64,000 nucleotides of DNA from positions 4,428,002 through 4,492,001 of the forward strand of contig JANVCC010000021.1 in the NCBI GenBank assembly GCA_025345505.1, read 5' to 3'. Below the pieces are notes generated by a model that was not told where the DNA came from, did no database searches, and saw only the letters and a program-made list of their open reading frames with translations. This DNA comes from Todiramphus chloris collaris. Taxonomy: Eukaryota > Chordata > Aves > Coraciiformes > Alcedinidae. Shown here one piece after another: positions 11,401-26,400 of the stretch. Each line of letters begins with the position of its first letter. Positions within the stretch are counted from its first letter, which is position 1. Position numbers and translations under genes: made by a program.

Positions 11401-14400
11401 CTAATGCCCAATGACCTGAGGGTAAACATCTCCCATGCTGTTGAAGTTGGGTGACTGCATAGTTAGGAGCTCAAGAACAGGGTCAGAAGAGGAGAAAGTA
11501 GGTCCTGGGTTCAGCATAAAAGTCTTGAGTACTCATTTACTGGAGGGGATCTGTTCCCAGGGCACTCCTGACAATGTGGCTGTGGATCCATCAGAGCAGG
11601 GAATATGTTCCTCATTTTGCAGGGCAGCTGCACCTGACTTAATGTGCACTGGATCCTGAATTCTATCTCTCTGTCCTTAAATGGGGAAGCACAGCCTGTC
11701 CCTGGTCACCTTTGAATGCCTTTCTTGGAGACAGGCAGTCTTTAGGAGTTTTGATGCAGTTTACATGGACAAAAAGTACATTTAACTTAGCGGCAGCCTT
11801 TCCATTACCTTTAAGGATGAGGTAGAGTCCCAAAAGCTCTGAGAAAAGCATGAACTTTACAAAGCGTGACTTGTAAAGAAGAAAACAAAAAGATTTGGGT
11901 TTATATTCATAATAGACATTTTGTTGCCACTGCACTAGAGCTGGTTGGGATGCTTTTTCTTTTCAGTAAAAGCTGCATTTAAAAATATTCCCTCTTCATC
12001 AATTTTTATTGAGAAAATTGTTAAGGGCTTAAAAACCCTTTCCTTTTAGCGAAATCTACGTACTCAGTGGAAACTTCAATCACTGTATTCGAAGTTTTGG
12101 CATCCTGCCACTGCAGAAACTAAGACAAACCATCAAATGGTTATGTGGAAGTGGCTGAAAGGTGAAGAGTCAAGTCTCCAACCACAAATGCGTGTGTTTC
12201 CAGGGTCGTTACCTGTTCTGCCAATACAGGATATTGATGACTCTGGTTTTGAAGAATAACAGTGAATTTGGCAGTACTTCTAACAGGTCACATAGGCTGC
12301 ATTTCTACATATTAAAAAGCTGACTGTGTTCATCCAGAAAGGAAAAAAAAAAAAGTGCAGCCTGAGCTGCTTACTTTTAAAAATAGCTTTAGTAGTTATG
12401 GAATATGTCAGTAAACCATCTTTCCCCTTGGTCCTTCTTAACCATTTGTATTTCCTAATTGTAAGTTCAGGATTCCTTTTACCTGGAAAAAAAAAGATCT
12501 GTGATGAAAGGAGAAGTAGCAAAAGGTGTTACAAGGTACAGAAGCTTGAAACTGGGAAACTGGATGTGAACTAGACCAAGCTTACACTAGTTTAACTGTT
12601 TCGACTCCAGGTGTGATTTTTACTGAAATAGTTTTACTGAAATAGACGCCCGTTATTACCACACCCAGTGTTTCCGTGCAGCTCTCATTTAAAATAATTT
12701 AAATGCTTTTTAGTTAGGCAGGAATTGTGGGATCTTGTGGGTGTGGATAGTTTTCTATATAATTATGTGGGCCAAATATAGATAAGGAGGAGCCTGGAAA
12801 AGATTGGCATCACTAGGACCTGGAATGTGACCTTGGTGCCTAAGGTTGATCGTTCCATTAGATTGGCCGCAGTGAGTCCCTTCAAAACTTTTCCCATTCA
12901 TTATCAAAATTATCCTTACAGCAGCCAACATCTACAAGTAATGGGAATCTTTAAATCAAAACTGCATGGCCTCGAGAGTTTTGGGAGTCTGAGGAACATT
13001 CAACCATTAAGTCCTCATTCAGAACCTTTTTTTGCTCTTTTTCAGTACTTTGGCACAGATTTTTATGAGGGAGTTCTGACACTACCACATTTCATACAAC
13101 ACAGAAGAATCACCGTAAGAATACAGGCTACAACTTAGTCATTTCTATGGAAAACATGTTGCTTCTTGTGAAATTAATTTGGAGGTTCTCCTAAAATTAA
13201 AATAATGATTGTGCCTGTAAATTCTTTCTCATGGTGGCTGGGGAAGTGACCATGGGTGACTGGGTGCAGGCCACACGTGGTATTTCCCCTCCCTAGCTTT
13301 GAGGCTCTAAAAGACTTCTAAAAATGAAATGAATGTACTCTTTAAACTCCTTCTGAAGCTGTGCATGGAGGAAAGGGTAGTTAATATGATCCCCCCCCCC
13401 CCCCCATCTAGATGTAATTGTGCTAGAAAAGTGTTTGGATTGTGTTTTCTGGAAGATTCCACATGGCAAAAAATCTCACACTTTCACAAACACCCTGCAC
13501 ACAGTTGCACCAGCCAGCCTAACTATTAACTGGGAAAATAGCAATTGAATTGTCCCTCCACAAAATTCACTGAATCACCTGCTCTAGCTGGCAGATTTGC
13601 CTTGACATGTTGTGGTGGTCCAGTTCAGTCTTTGCAATGAAAATGAAATTGCCTTGTGATTGCTGTGTGCTTACTATGGAAAATAAGATAACAGAATCCA
13701 GAATCATCTTTTGGATTCTGTACAAATAACCATTTTACTTTCTTCTGTTTGAATTTCCTTTGAAGGCTTTCATCTCTATCACAAGTTGCCCTCAATAGTG
13801 CCTGAAAGCTGTCTCCTCATTCTGGTTGGATTGCTTCTTGGTGGGATTATCTTTGGAGCAGAGGAGAAATCCCCACCTGTAATGAACAGTGATGTTTTCT
13901 TCTTGTATCTTTTACCACCCATTGTACTCGACGCTGGATATTTTATGCCAACGCGCCTTTTCTTTGAGAACTTTGGTACCATATTCTGGTATGCCGTGGT
14001 GGGCACGCTCTGGAACGCCATCGGCATCGGAATTTCTCTTTATGGAATTTGCCAGATCAGTGCATTTGGTTTGACTGATATCACACTGCTGCAGAATTTG
14101 CTCTTTGGCAGCCTCATTTCAGCTGTGGATCCCGTGGCGGTGTTAGCCGTGTTTGAAAACATTCATGTCAATGAGCAGCTTTACATCTTGGTGTTTGGAG
14201 AGTCTTTGCTGAATGATGCTATAACTGTGGTAAGTTACTTGATAAATGACTAGTTGATAAAAGTGATCAGTGATTGTTTGCATGCTACTCCGTTGTATCT
14301 CTTCCTTGATGGTTATCTCAGTTTGCTAGCAGGTGGAACTCAAGGGGTGCTAGTGTGTTCATGTGATTCTCTAAACTTTAGGTTTAGGAACTATAGTAGT

Positions 14401-17400
14401 CTTACTACACCGGAGTAATGTGTAATGGTAGTGTATTTGCTCTAGGGATTTTCTTCTCTGATCTCTTTCATTTCTGTACTTTTGAATATTGTTACTTCTG
14501 TAATCTGAAACTGAGGTTTTCCTCACCTGCAGAAATGTTGTTGGATGGGAGAGGGAAAAGGACCGCTGTGGAGTGTCCCAGCGTGTTCACAGGGAGAATG
14601 GGCAAATCACAGAGATGGCACGGGTCCTGGCTGACGCTAGCCTTTTGTCCCATTTGCTAGTCCCCTGAAGTTGGAACTACCCTGAGACCACCAACACATA
14701 TCTCTACGGTTACAGATGAGATAGGACAGCCATCTGGAGGCAGTAATTTGTAATCATTAACTAGCTGAACTAGGTTTGTGGTGCTGATTTGAGGACAGCA
14801 ATCTGCAAATCCATTAACACCCCCACTGCCCCTCGTTTGTACCCAATGACACCATGTCTGGGACATAACTCCCATTTATCCATGCTTTACTTGAAATCCT
14901 GCCCGTGCCAACAATGTCCTGGCATGCTTTCTGTTGGGTGAGACATGGAGGTCCAGTTTTCCGTATGCCAGAAGGTTCAGAAAGATTCATGAACTGGGTC
15001 CACACCTTCCCTGTCTCTGTCACTGGCTTCTTTCTGTCCCATTCTGTGCACAATTGTCCTTTCATTTTACCCTTTTCTAGGACTTTGCCTTACCTGCTTA
15101 ACACTCGTATATCTCATCATTTAATCTGAGCCCTGGTACTAACAATTTCTTGTATGTCTGTGGGACTGCTGTTTTGGTTTGTGTTTTCACTTATGCTTCA
15201 TGCTTTCCCTGATTCTGTTGCTATCCAGCCAGCTGAATCACATCCTCTCTTATGGGCTTGCCTCAAGTCCTAGGTTTTCTCATTAGCTTACAGATGAAAC
15301 TGCCTGCCATGACTAAACTGGTGCTTAGGCCAGTCCTGAAAATAAGTGTGTGTAAATACCGAGTTTCAAAAGGCTCAGCAGTTGAACCATGGCTGTGTCT
15401 GTCTCTGTTCACTCTTCATGGTCACTCATGCAGTGGAATTCTTTTCATACAGGTTTTTCCAGGGGAAAAGGGTCTCTTTTTATGTTAACGTAAAACTTTT
15501 TTTTTTTTGGTGGATTTTTGCAGCCAAAATCACATTTTCCAATCGCAAATTCAATCACTGGAGCAGCAGTTAATCCAGCAAGGTTTGCTAGGAAAACACT
15601 GCATCCTGATGATGGAAGTATTCATGCGTGCCATTACCCAATGGCAAATTACTCCAAAACATCATTTTTATAGGCACTGGCACGGCATTTTAATAACTGT
15701 GATGCATGGCTTTCTATTGCCTTCTTTGGAGATAGTCCTCTCTCAGGGCATGGCTTCCTAAATGTCCTAACACTGGGTGATACTCTGTGGAGTCTGTAGG
15801 GCCAGCCCAGTAATGCTTTAGCTCGTGAAGGACTGTGAGGAATTTAGGGTACTAAAATTTTAGGTCTTACTTCCCATCTGTCGCTTAAAGGTAGCCCTTG
15901 GCAGGAGATCAAGTGGGTTCCATGCGGTAAGCATTGGTCTGCAAAGGGTTCCTTGTTATGATTTTGCACACCTTCAGTCATGTGATTATACTTAAAATGT
16001 GACCCAGGCCGTCACACAGGTCCCCTGAGGGGTGACCTTAGAGGACCTCGCCTCCCCATACTGGTGCTGCTGGACCAGTCCTCATTGTGATGCTGCTGGG
16101 GTTACACAGCTATCTGCTCCAAGGAGTTGATGCTTCACAAATACTGTATCTTCCTGTGCCCTTGTTGTGCTACCAGTAGAGCTGATAAAATCAACTAGCA
16201 GGTGGAGCTCAGCATCTTCCAGCTTTCATCTGCTGGAGCCCTTGAGTCCCTCCTACTCTGGCAGGTGCCTCTGGTGGGATGTGGGAATGAAGCAGGAGGG
16301 GAGCTGAATTCAGGCTGGCCATCGGCAGAAGCTACCAAATTCCCACAACCATTGCAGTATCACAAAAAAAAACCCCAACAGGGGCTACACAGATGGGCAG
16401 TGCAGAACAGCATGGCTTCAGTAAACATGCTTTCTAAACACTTTAAGACCTTTTTCTTGCTATCCCGCTTGCTCTGCCTGGCTGCTCCTAATAACAGCTT
16501 TTATTAGGATCCCAGGGTCATCTCTGCTTTCCCTTTTCAGAAGACGACCTACCACATTTTCATTTTAGATACACAGCGAGCTGTACTTTCTCAGGAATCT
16601 CACCTCTGCCGGATTTCTCAGATGTTTTTTCATGCCTGATGGTTACTGTGATATGCATGTGCATATCCTTTCCCCCCACTGATGGAATTTTGGAGCGTGA
16701 ATTTGGCCGAGGACAATGTTTGCCAGTTGGGTTCTTGCTCAGAGTTGGTGCTTTACCAAAAGACTGGGTCAGCGTTAACTACTAATATGATATTAAATGA
16801 CAAGATCACAGTTGAAATTGAGTGTTAGCAGTTCAAATTCCAATTCCGGGCTTAAAATCAGAACAAAACGGAGCCAGTGTCATTACAATAATATTGTCGT
16901 ATGTTACAGCAGTGCTCGTATTCCAGCTCTGATGAAATAATTATTTTAGAGTGCTTGAAAGTAATTTCAGAATTAAAAACTAATATCTGAGAACTAAAGA
17001 AAACAAGCAATTAGTGCCCTGGAAGAGCAGCAATATTCCGAGATGAGATTAAAAAGTGTACTGCAGCAAGTTCAGATGAAGGATGTTGAGTAAATGCAAA
17101 TCTTGAACTTGAAAATGCCTACCAAATGCATTACAAACATTACCAGTTGATGTTTTTTTAATTCACCTGAAAGTCTAGAGAGAGCTGTAAAACTCAACTG
17201 CTGTGGAGTAAAAGAGAGGTGAACCTGATTTTGATCTCATTTACAGCAGTGTAAATACAGAACAATAGGCATGAGATTAAAATCATGTTCATGACATTCC
17301 ATAGTCCTCATTCCATAGTCCTCGCTGCTGCTTCTACTACAGCGGCCTGCTTTTGATCTGAGGTACAAAGGAGAACATTTCTTTTCTTCTTTCAAGTAAC

Positions 17401-20400
17401 GTATGGCAATGGACTTGAGATTTATGGCAGTGTCTGTATGTGGAAACAACAGGCTCTGTTCTGTTTGCAGGGTGGACACTGTTCTGTGGGGATGAGATGT
17501 TATGGAAAGGCTATTGCTTGAGTAGATCAAAAGTTATACGCTTCTTCACAAGCAGGTCTCAGTGCCCTTGCTTTGGAGACTTGCCTTAAATGTATTTATA
17601 TAGTTACTTTTTAAAACATTAAAAAGGCAATTTAAAACTCCAATTAAAGAAAATAATCATCTTCTCTAATACATTCCAAGGCCAGGTCAAATTCTGTAGG
17701 TGTCTTGAATAAGAAACCAAATCTGAGGTCGGCCCAAGTTTCAACAAGTGACTCAGGGAAACTCCTCTCCCTGCAGAAAACACAACTCAGCAGTATTTTT
17801 AGTTCAATCTGTGATACATGGAGTTCCTGGGAGTCTGTGGACTGAGAGGTTCTTGTGAAGTGACTAACAAAGGCACATCTGTTACCACTGAGCTTAATTC
17901 TGGGATACTTCTCTTCATGCAAATCCATAAGATCCGCAAATAAAAGCAGGTGCCAAACCAGGGAAGCCTGGGACGTGACTTTGCTGTCCTGCACGGGCTG
18001 TAGTAACGAAGAGAGGGCAGAAAAGCTGGGAGTCTGCCTCAGAGCAGCAAGATGAAGGGGTGAAAGAGGACACTTCTCCAAGGTGTATTCATCCGGAGGG
18101 CATCATTGTTATAAAATAGTTTGTGCTCCTGCTTTTGTCCGGTTTGTTGCTTTGTAATGAAAATGGGTGGTGACCATGGTTTGAACCAAGGTTTGATTTA
18201 ACCTTCTTTTGTCATGCTTGCTCTGGAATATAGTTTTTTCTTCTCTTTTTCAATTCTTTCCTCTCACTTAACCCAAAAGGACCCATAAGAGACTGTGTCT
18301 TTGCTTTGGTCTATAGTGAGAACTTTTATGTCTGTAAGACCTATCAAATTTTGGCCAAGAAGAGTTGAACAACTTAATTTGTGTCATGTGAGAGCGAGCG
18401 AGACTGCAAACATGACAAATCCCTCCCAGTCACTATTCAAACACCTACATTGTTGGCACAATGCAAGTACTGATAAAACATTGTTCTCTTAAATAGCATT
18501 TCTGATAGAGAAACCTGTTTGGTTTACTAATAAATCCAGAAAGAAAGTGGAGGTTTAACTCCTGCAGACTGTCCAAGATGACTAGTCAGGTGTGTATTAT
18601 GACTATGGTGGCTTAGCCTGTGATCCCACTGGAATACCTGTTCCTGGATAGGAATGGGTGCCCACAACCAAGCTTGGATCTGTACAGGGGGACTGTGTAG
18701 CCATTTCAGTATTGCACGCCTCAAATCCCCTAAGACTGCAAATGGGGAGACCCTTTAACGTTTCTTTAGGAGTAACTGATTCCATTATTGTCTGCTTTGT
18801 AGTAACTAAAATACTGGATATTAGAGAGCTGTGGGCTTTACATTGCTCTGTTTCCTGTGTAGAACAAAAGGGCTCTCTGGCTAAGAAAATGTGATAATCC
18901 CATTGACCCAGTTTGCTTGGGAGGATGGTTAGAAACACTTGGAAAATTAAACTGGGCAAACACATGCTAACAGGTCTGTTAATGGGAATTGAATCCAAAT
19001 CTCTAGAAATAATCTAAAGTTTGGAAAGTCCTAATGGTTAATAATCCAGAGAAAGAGCACTCCTAGGGGGGCCGTGTTTCTTGTGCTCCTTGGGATGATC
19101 ACTGTCCATCCCCCCCAGCCCATCAATGTCCAATGAATCTATGGTCTTAATTCATTACTGAAGCTCTCGGTGTTTTGTGTAAATCCACCACATTTGAAAA
19201 TACCCTCATTTTTCACTCGTTATGAAACTGTATTTTTTCCTCTATCTTTTTTATTTCCTAGATTCTGGGGAAAATCTGAAGTGTCCATTTGTGGAGAATT
19301 TAGAAGCTCTGCAAATAAATTAATTTAAAGAAAGACTAGATAAATCTAGCCTGTAGAATACCATGGGTTAATAAAGTCATAATGATCATTTCATAATGAT
19401 ATTTACTCTTCTTTGTGTAGCTCCCTAATATTTATGGATGACAAGTAATATGTCAGTGGTAAACAACAGCATGTCTCAAAAGTGAGTTGAAGGTAGATGG
19501 ATAAATTCAAAGTTCAACATTGAAGCAGAGGAACGTAATGACATGAAGAAGAGTTCAGAAACATAATGTGCTTTCTTTTTCTCATAGGTCCTGTACAATT
19601 TGTTCAAGTCTTTCTGCCAGATGCGCACAATTAAGGTTATTGACATATTCGCTGGGATTGCTAACTTCTTTATAGTGGGGATCGGTGGAGTATTGATTGG
19701 AATCCTTTTGGGATTTGTAGCAGCCTTTACCACCCGTTTCACCCATAAAATCCGAGTGATTGAGCCACTCTTTGTCTTCCTGTACAGTTACTTGTCATAC
19801 ATAACAGCTGAAATGTTTCATCTCTCGGGCATCATGGCGTAAGTACTCCAAACTTCAGTAATAATAGCACCCAAGTAAGAATGCCAAAGGAAATTGCAGA
19901 GATGGCCGGATTTTGCAAACTTTGCCATATGGCATCATTCCACCGTGCATGGCAGCGATGCTGGCTTGAGGATTTCCGGCCTCTCCCCTCCTGCTTCCAT
20001 CCCATTCTCTCAGCTTGCCACCACACCAGCTGTGTCACTAAAACTGTTCGTGGCATCGCACCATAAACCGTATCTTTGAAATGTTCCAAGTTAAAAATAA
20101 TCCCTTGTATTTTCAGTGGGGTTATTTTTAAGGCAGATCGATTCGGTGACCTGTGTCCTCATGTGACCCTACAGCTAGTCCTAAGGGCATGGCTGAGGGG
20201 TGGCCCACGGTGATGTAGGGGCAGTGAGGGCTGGGAGGGAGTGGGAGTGGTAGCTGGGAGCTTCGTGAACTGGCTTCACTTCCAGTGACAATATATTGTG
20301 AAGATACATCTTGCACTTAGTCATGTGAGCAGCCAGTAAATACTATTCAATGAAGACAAGGCAAACTCCTGCTGGATTATGAGCACAGTAAGGTTTGGGT

Positions 20401-23400
20401 GAATATAAAATGTGCAGAATATAGTCCTATGGTGATAAAACTCTTCCATTTAGTATCTTGATCCGCGTGCCTGCGTGTTACAATGCTCTCTGTATGCATC
20501 ATTATGTACAAAGTAATATTATTTTTCCCACTTCCAACAGATAATAATATTTTCATGCCTTGTTTTTCACTGCTGGACTTCAGAAAAGAGAGAGCACAGA
20601 CTCTCAGCTTGATGCTGTTTATACTGTAACAACCTCAGCTTTAGAAGGAGCCTTCATGACATTTGATATACTTAAACGGTTTGCTCTGGTTCCAAGCAAT
20701 ATTTTTAAAGGCCAACCTTCTTTAAGGACTTTGTATTGTTCTAGTGGCAAATATGAGTCATTCAGGCATTAGGAGCATAGCTTTTTATGAAAGCTCAGAT
20801 GTTATTTCTGAGTATCACTAATACTTGATAATACCCCATCTGATGATTATCTTCTAGGACAGTGAAGATATGTCTGGTATCATAGTCGTGCCAGCATAAG
20901 GTTTTCTGGGGATGGGAAGGAATTTATGTGGAAACCTACAGCTGATGATTTCAGTAGTGTAAAAACAAATACTCAATGAAATGGGAGGGGTTAGTACTTT
21001 AATGTAAGTAAAGAGCTAGAGATTGCATGGGTTTCTTTCGCTGATACGAGCCTAAATAAAGTAACATATGCATCCACTTTGACCGAGTTCATAAATGTGC
21101 CATCTCTTTCCCTAGCTTCTATTCATAGCATTTGTGTGGTTTCTAGTTTCCTCCACTTCTTAAGTCAAATGTCATTGACATCCTGTGATCAAATACTTAA
21201 AGGGCTGCTAAACCAAAAATGTGTGGCTAAACTGTACACGGGAAAAACTGTGGCAATGTGCACGAAAATACTAATTTTGGCCATGCTGCATCCAGGATGC
21301 AATGGAAAGGGCACAGCAGGTCTGTGGACCCACCACATGCCAGTGCCTGCAAACAGCACACCAGTGCTTCCCGTGGCACTAACAACCTGTTCCCTTTCGT
21401 TTATACCACTGCCCCCTCAGGGGATGCAAAACAGAAGAGGAAACACAAAAGTATTTTTCCCCTCCCAACAGCATATTAGAAAATAAGCTAGCTTTAAAAT
21501 GTCCTGTATGGTTTTTTTTTTTGCTCTAAATGTGTTTTGTAACACGTAACAGAACTGGGTATCTCAGTAACACCCAGGGGGAGCGGGAAGGGCTGTCTGC
21601 AGCCCTGTAGTGTCTCAGCTGTCATGAGATGTAAAGCGTGTCCTCTCCCAGCAGTGCTCTGAGGGCCTTAGAGCTCCTGTAATCTCTGCTTTTCACATTT
21701 TGACGGGTTTTGAACTGCAGAGTCCTTGGCTCTGCGTCGCAGCGCAACGCGCACCGGTATTGAGTTCCCTGTCATGTCTGCAGCAAATGACTCCTGGCAG
21801 GTTAGCTTGGGTCGGACTGTAAATCAGCCCTACTTTGAGCATGCAGCTGGACCAAATGACCTTGGAGTGTCCCTTACAACCCGGATTTTTTATTCATTAT
21901 ATGCTTGTCTGGCCATTTATAGTTCAGCCCATAGGGAATGATTGCCTGGTCTCACCTTTTTCACCCATAACCACCTGAGTCAGTCAAACTCCTGATTCCC
22001 ACCTCCTTCATAACCAGGTTCAGAAAGATACTCAGCAAGACCTTGTGGCTTTGTGCTGTACCATACTTCAGGGGAGGACACGAGAGGGAACACAGAGTGT
22101 TATCAAATAAATAAGATACACACACAGAGTGCCTCATTTCTGTGCAAGAATTCACTGCTAGAGGAATAGAGGGGAATGAAAGATGCTTGTTCCTCTTCTG
22201 AGAATTTCTCATAAAGGTTGTGGAGCAGCAGAACTATTATCATATGTTTCTTTTTTTATTTTCTGGGTTTTTTTTAATTTTTTTTTTTTTTAATTGGCTT
22301 TTTTTTTTTGTTTCCTTGCTTTGTTTTTTTGCTTTGGTTTGTTTTGGTTTTGCAACAGTGAATTATCGGGCTGAGAGGAGCAAACATTGAAACAACTGTC
22401 AATTTAGTAGGTCAAGGAAACTTGAGGATTGAACCCGGTGGCCTAGCTTATTGCAGTCACGACAGGAACTGTACTGTTTTCACAGGAGGACTTTTATTCC
22501 TCACAAGCACAGAAGGTTGTGGGTTAATTGCAATTAACTGTTTTTCCCCTCACCTTCCTGACCAAGGCAACTACCTCAGAAGTGGAAGCTCAAATTAATG
22601 TATATGGATAAGAAATGTAAAATAAAATGCACCTAAGTTTTTTGCATTGATGGTTGTGGCAGTAAAAAATTATTTGGGGAAGAACATACTGTAACAACGT
22701 ACATAAAATTTTGCATATTTAAAGAAATTGATTTTATATGAAATTCTAACGCTATATTCCTTACCATTTTTAAATTAAAGAGTCTGCAACATGTTTTTCT
22801 ACTGTAAATAAGTACTCTGAAGAGATACCAGACTCACAAAGTGATCAGTGGTTAGCTGTGGAATATGTTGTATCTTTTATATATCTATCTTATGCTGGAC
22901 TTGATGATCTTCGGTGGTTCCTTCCAACCCCTAACATTCTGTGATCTGAAGAACAGCAAATACTGTGTACCACTATTTGTTACACTAATGAACCAACTCA
23001 TCAGTTAGTTGACACTAATTGAATGAATACAAAATGTGACTGAAAATAATATTATAAGGGTGTCATCCCTTTAAATGATAATGGTTACGGATGGTAGGTG
23101 TTTTAAGTTACAGCTTGCAAAGATCCTGATTAATCTGGTGACAGATTCTTATCAGACATCTATTTACAGTGTCTCCATTACCTCAGGATCCAAAAACAAA
23201 CCATGGACAGAGTATGCTTCCCTACTCCCCAAGCTGCAGGGCTTTCCTAAGTGACTATAATCACGAAAACTATTTATTTTAAGAAGGTGATAAATAGTAC
23301 TGAGTGGTTTTGTGTGTCTTTGATGCAGATCTGACAGCCCTAATGCTGTGGGCAGTAAGATGCAGGTCTGAGTCTCTGGAAGGAGCTATTTTGTAGCCTG

Positions 23401-26400
23401 CTCACTGTGCTCTGGCTGCATGGCCCTTGGTGCCCCTCCACTGTGCCTGCAGTTGACTGAAGGGAGCTGGGAAGCATCAGACTTGTTATACTCATTACAC
23501 TGCAGATGAACAGAACTGTCACGACCTGTGACATAACCTGACATGTTTGTAGGTCTGTCAGTGGAGCCTGTGGCTTACAAAGAGCTGATTTGCCACTGAA
23601 TATGAGAATTCTGGAGGGTGTTAGGTAGATTTGAGACTCTTCTTCATGTATACTTCTGAAGTTGGTCACCAGAACTGTGTGTAACTTAAGAACCTGGTGA
23701 TGTTTGACAGTTTCCTGGCTTGTGTTTCTGTCCTGGACAAGTCATCACTCCTTGTCAGGACAAAATTTGTGCACGGCCCAGGTCCTCTCCCACTTTCTTC
23801 CTGAGATACGCAGACACATATGTTGATGGGGTGTATGGTGGGATCTGTGGCAAGTCCCCAGTCTGGGCAACTGAAGATCAGAACAAGGAGGAGAGCTGTG
23901 TAGAGCATTGGCAACCCCATGCTCAGACTAGAAACATTACCTAAACCACTGAGTGTTGCAGGGAGGAAGCTCACGTGCTTATGGAATCTGTGCCATTTCT
24001 TCCGAGGTGGATCCCATGTAACCACAAAGAGATCTGCCACCTGGACAGCATGGTGTTCCTGGGCCACAGAGCATCTTTCTATTCAAGATCATGGTGTATC
24101 AGCTGACAGTGCAGAGAGAGCTGACAATTATGTCATTACTAAATGCAGATGGGAGTCTGGCGTACTTTTAGTCGAGCTTTCCTTCTTAATCTTGGGGTTT
24201 ACTCAAGGTTGGAGCTAGCTTTTGCATGGCAATGGCCTTTTTTTTTTCTTTTTTTTTGTGCTGACTAGGTCTGCCTTTCTATCACCAAGTGTAGGTGGAT
24301 AAAAACAGAGGGCGAAGGCCAGGTTAGGTGCACTGTTCTGCTAGCAAGCCCCCTCCACCTGTATTTTTCAGCCACTACCTGCCCCATTGAAATGTTATCT
24401 GTCCCCACATCAGACCCTCTTCCCTGGGTTTTATTCACCCGGCTGTGCTGCTTGACAGAGGTTAGGGAAGTACACTGTGTCCTCTCCCAGTGTCCATGTG
24501 TCCTCCCAGATTTGTCCCTCAGAAGTAATACTGCCCAGTCACATTGGGGATGCAGATACATTGGTAGGGTCAGAGATCTATATGTTTCGGATCGTGGCCA
24601 TTGCCCTCCAAAGTAGACCATGCTGGTACCATGTAAGAGGAGAAAACTTCTGGGCAAAACTAACTTCAATTAGGAGAAACATGTTCAGAGTCTGCCAGTG
24701 ACTACAGCCTCAGCTGCTGCTGTGGACACCCTCTTGCAAAATGCCAAGGAACTTTACTCTGTGGAGGTCCTTTTGAAGTTACTGCCACTTCTGGGATTGT
24801 TCTTTCTGCTCTGCAGAATCCCTTCTTTTAAAATAAAGTACCTAGGCATGTGTGTTCATGATGTCAGAGAGCTTTTTCTGAGCTCTCCCTTAGTCTTTCC
24901 ACTCATATTGAGGGATGTTTGTGTTGTTCAGAGATGGGGCCCTTGGCTTAGAGGCAGAACATGCCATTAGAAGACTCTGCTGAGGGATCTCCGTGAGACG
25001 TGTGAGAGTTAGCTTTTTCCAAAGAGGTGCTGGCAAGCCTACCATCCTCCTCCATGAGAGAGAGAAGAGCGGAGATTTCATTAGGAGGAAATATCCCCTA
25101 TGTTTGCAAATGATTATAAACTGAAAACCTGGTGGAGCTGCAGTAAATAACCGTAGGACAAGTCCTTATGGATTCTATTCATGAAGACAACGTAAATACA
25201 CTTCAGTCTCTCTGTGTAAGTTTAGTGCACATGGTTTTCTTGCAAGCCCATACATGGGTATGTATAACATTAAACAGGGAAAACAGAGAGGACATGTTTT
25301 TGCCCTAGATGGTAGAACCAGAAGCGACAGCTGTTTCACAATGCCTTGGTTGCCCACCCTGATCATTATTAGGCAATTCAGACCGTGCTTCCCTACACTG
25401 AGGCAACAACACCTTAAGGTCATCCTCCAGCCAGCCCTGCTAACTGGAAACTTCGTAGGTGAGTGGTCCTCAGCCATCCCTGCACCATGGGCAACCCTGT
25501 TGAGCAAGTGATGTACAGCCAGCAATGACATTCTTTGCTCTTCCTGCTGATTAAGAAACTGTTTACTAACCCAGGCTCAGAGCACAGACGTGTAGGAGTA
25601 CTTACAATAAGCCCTGCCTGTTCTCTCATGTACCAGCTGAGATGACCATTTCATTCATCTGCAAGTGCTTTAAATGTGCAGCAGCACTGGCGTGGCTCCT
25701 GGGGGTGTTTTTACACTTACTCAGCCCTATGCACAAGCAAAGCAACCAGTGGCTGAAAGTGTTGGAGGATGACAGGCTGTCTGTAGCCTTGCTGCTTGCT
25801 TCGCCTGGAAAGAGGAGCTGGCGATGGTCACTGCCATTGAGGAGGGGAATGGTTTGGTGAGAGAACCACAGGTGGGAAGGGAGGCAAGCCCTGCCCCAGC
25901 ACGTATAGTTGCCATCCTGTCTGATGTCCCCCAGCAGCAAGAGAAGCAGATATCACCCTTTTCCAGGGCTGCCCCTGGGTCTCCTCAGCTTTACCTCTTT
26001 CAAAACACAGCTTGAGTGACCCTTGCACAGATCATGTGGATTTAGTATGTGACCAATATTCCTGTCTTCTCAGAACACTCCCCACTGCAGAAAAAAAATA
26101 AAATCTCCTGCCCAAAAATGCATGCTCACCAAGTCTAGAAATTTGAGATTGTTTATGGAATAAATTATGCTTTGCATTTTAAAGGGGACTATGGAAAAGT
26201 GAATGTTCTGTAGAAATGAGAAAGGCTTTAAAAAAAAAGAATAAAGGCAGTAAAATACAGGATAATGTTTGTCTTTCAGGATTACAGCTTGTGCCATGAC
26301 TATGAATAAATATGTTGAGGAAAACGTTTCTCAAAAATCTTACACGACAATAAAGTATTTCATGAAGATGCTGAGTAGCGTCAGTGAGACTTTAATCTTC

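Larger units (their letters stand above)
8414..13765 (+). other. SLC9A2: SLC9A2 intron 1
   Basis: GT-AG intron of 5352 bases. It holds the 3' part of the CpG island, a perfect 14-base tandem duplication (9483-9510) and a run of 15 Cs (13391-13405). No other gene is seen. Confidence 0.85.
19839..26279 (+). other. SLC9A2: SLC9A2 intron 3
   Basis: GT-AG intron of 6441 bases, the longest of this gene. It contains a T-rich tract (22248-22352) and a short CR1 tail (22893-22946). The stretch 23340-26030 is relatively GC-rich with overlapping minus-strand frames of 100-134 codons that match no family I know. Confidence 0.85.

Noticed and set aside
17644..18081. 145-codon minus-strand frame in SLC9A2 intron 2
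   Set aside because: No recognisable domain, no promoter or splice context, and ordinary base composition; a frame of this length is compatible with chance in a window this size. A protein search against bird proteomes would settle it.
23340..24669. Cluster of minus-strand frames of 109-134 codons in SLC9A2 intron 3
   Set aside because: No family similarity seen and the frames are not joined by obvious splice sites. It might be an unrecognised old repeat, but I cannot support that.
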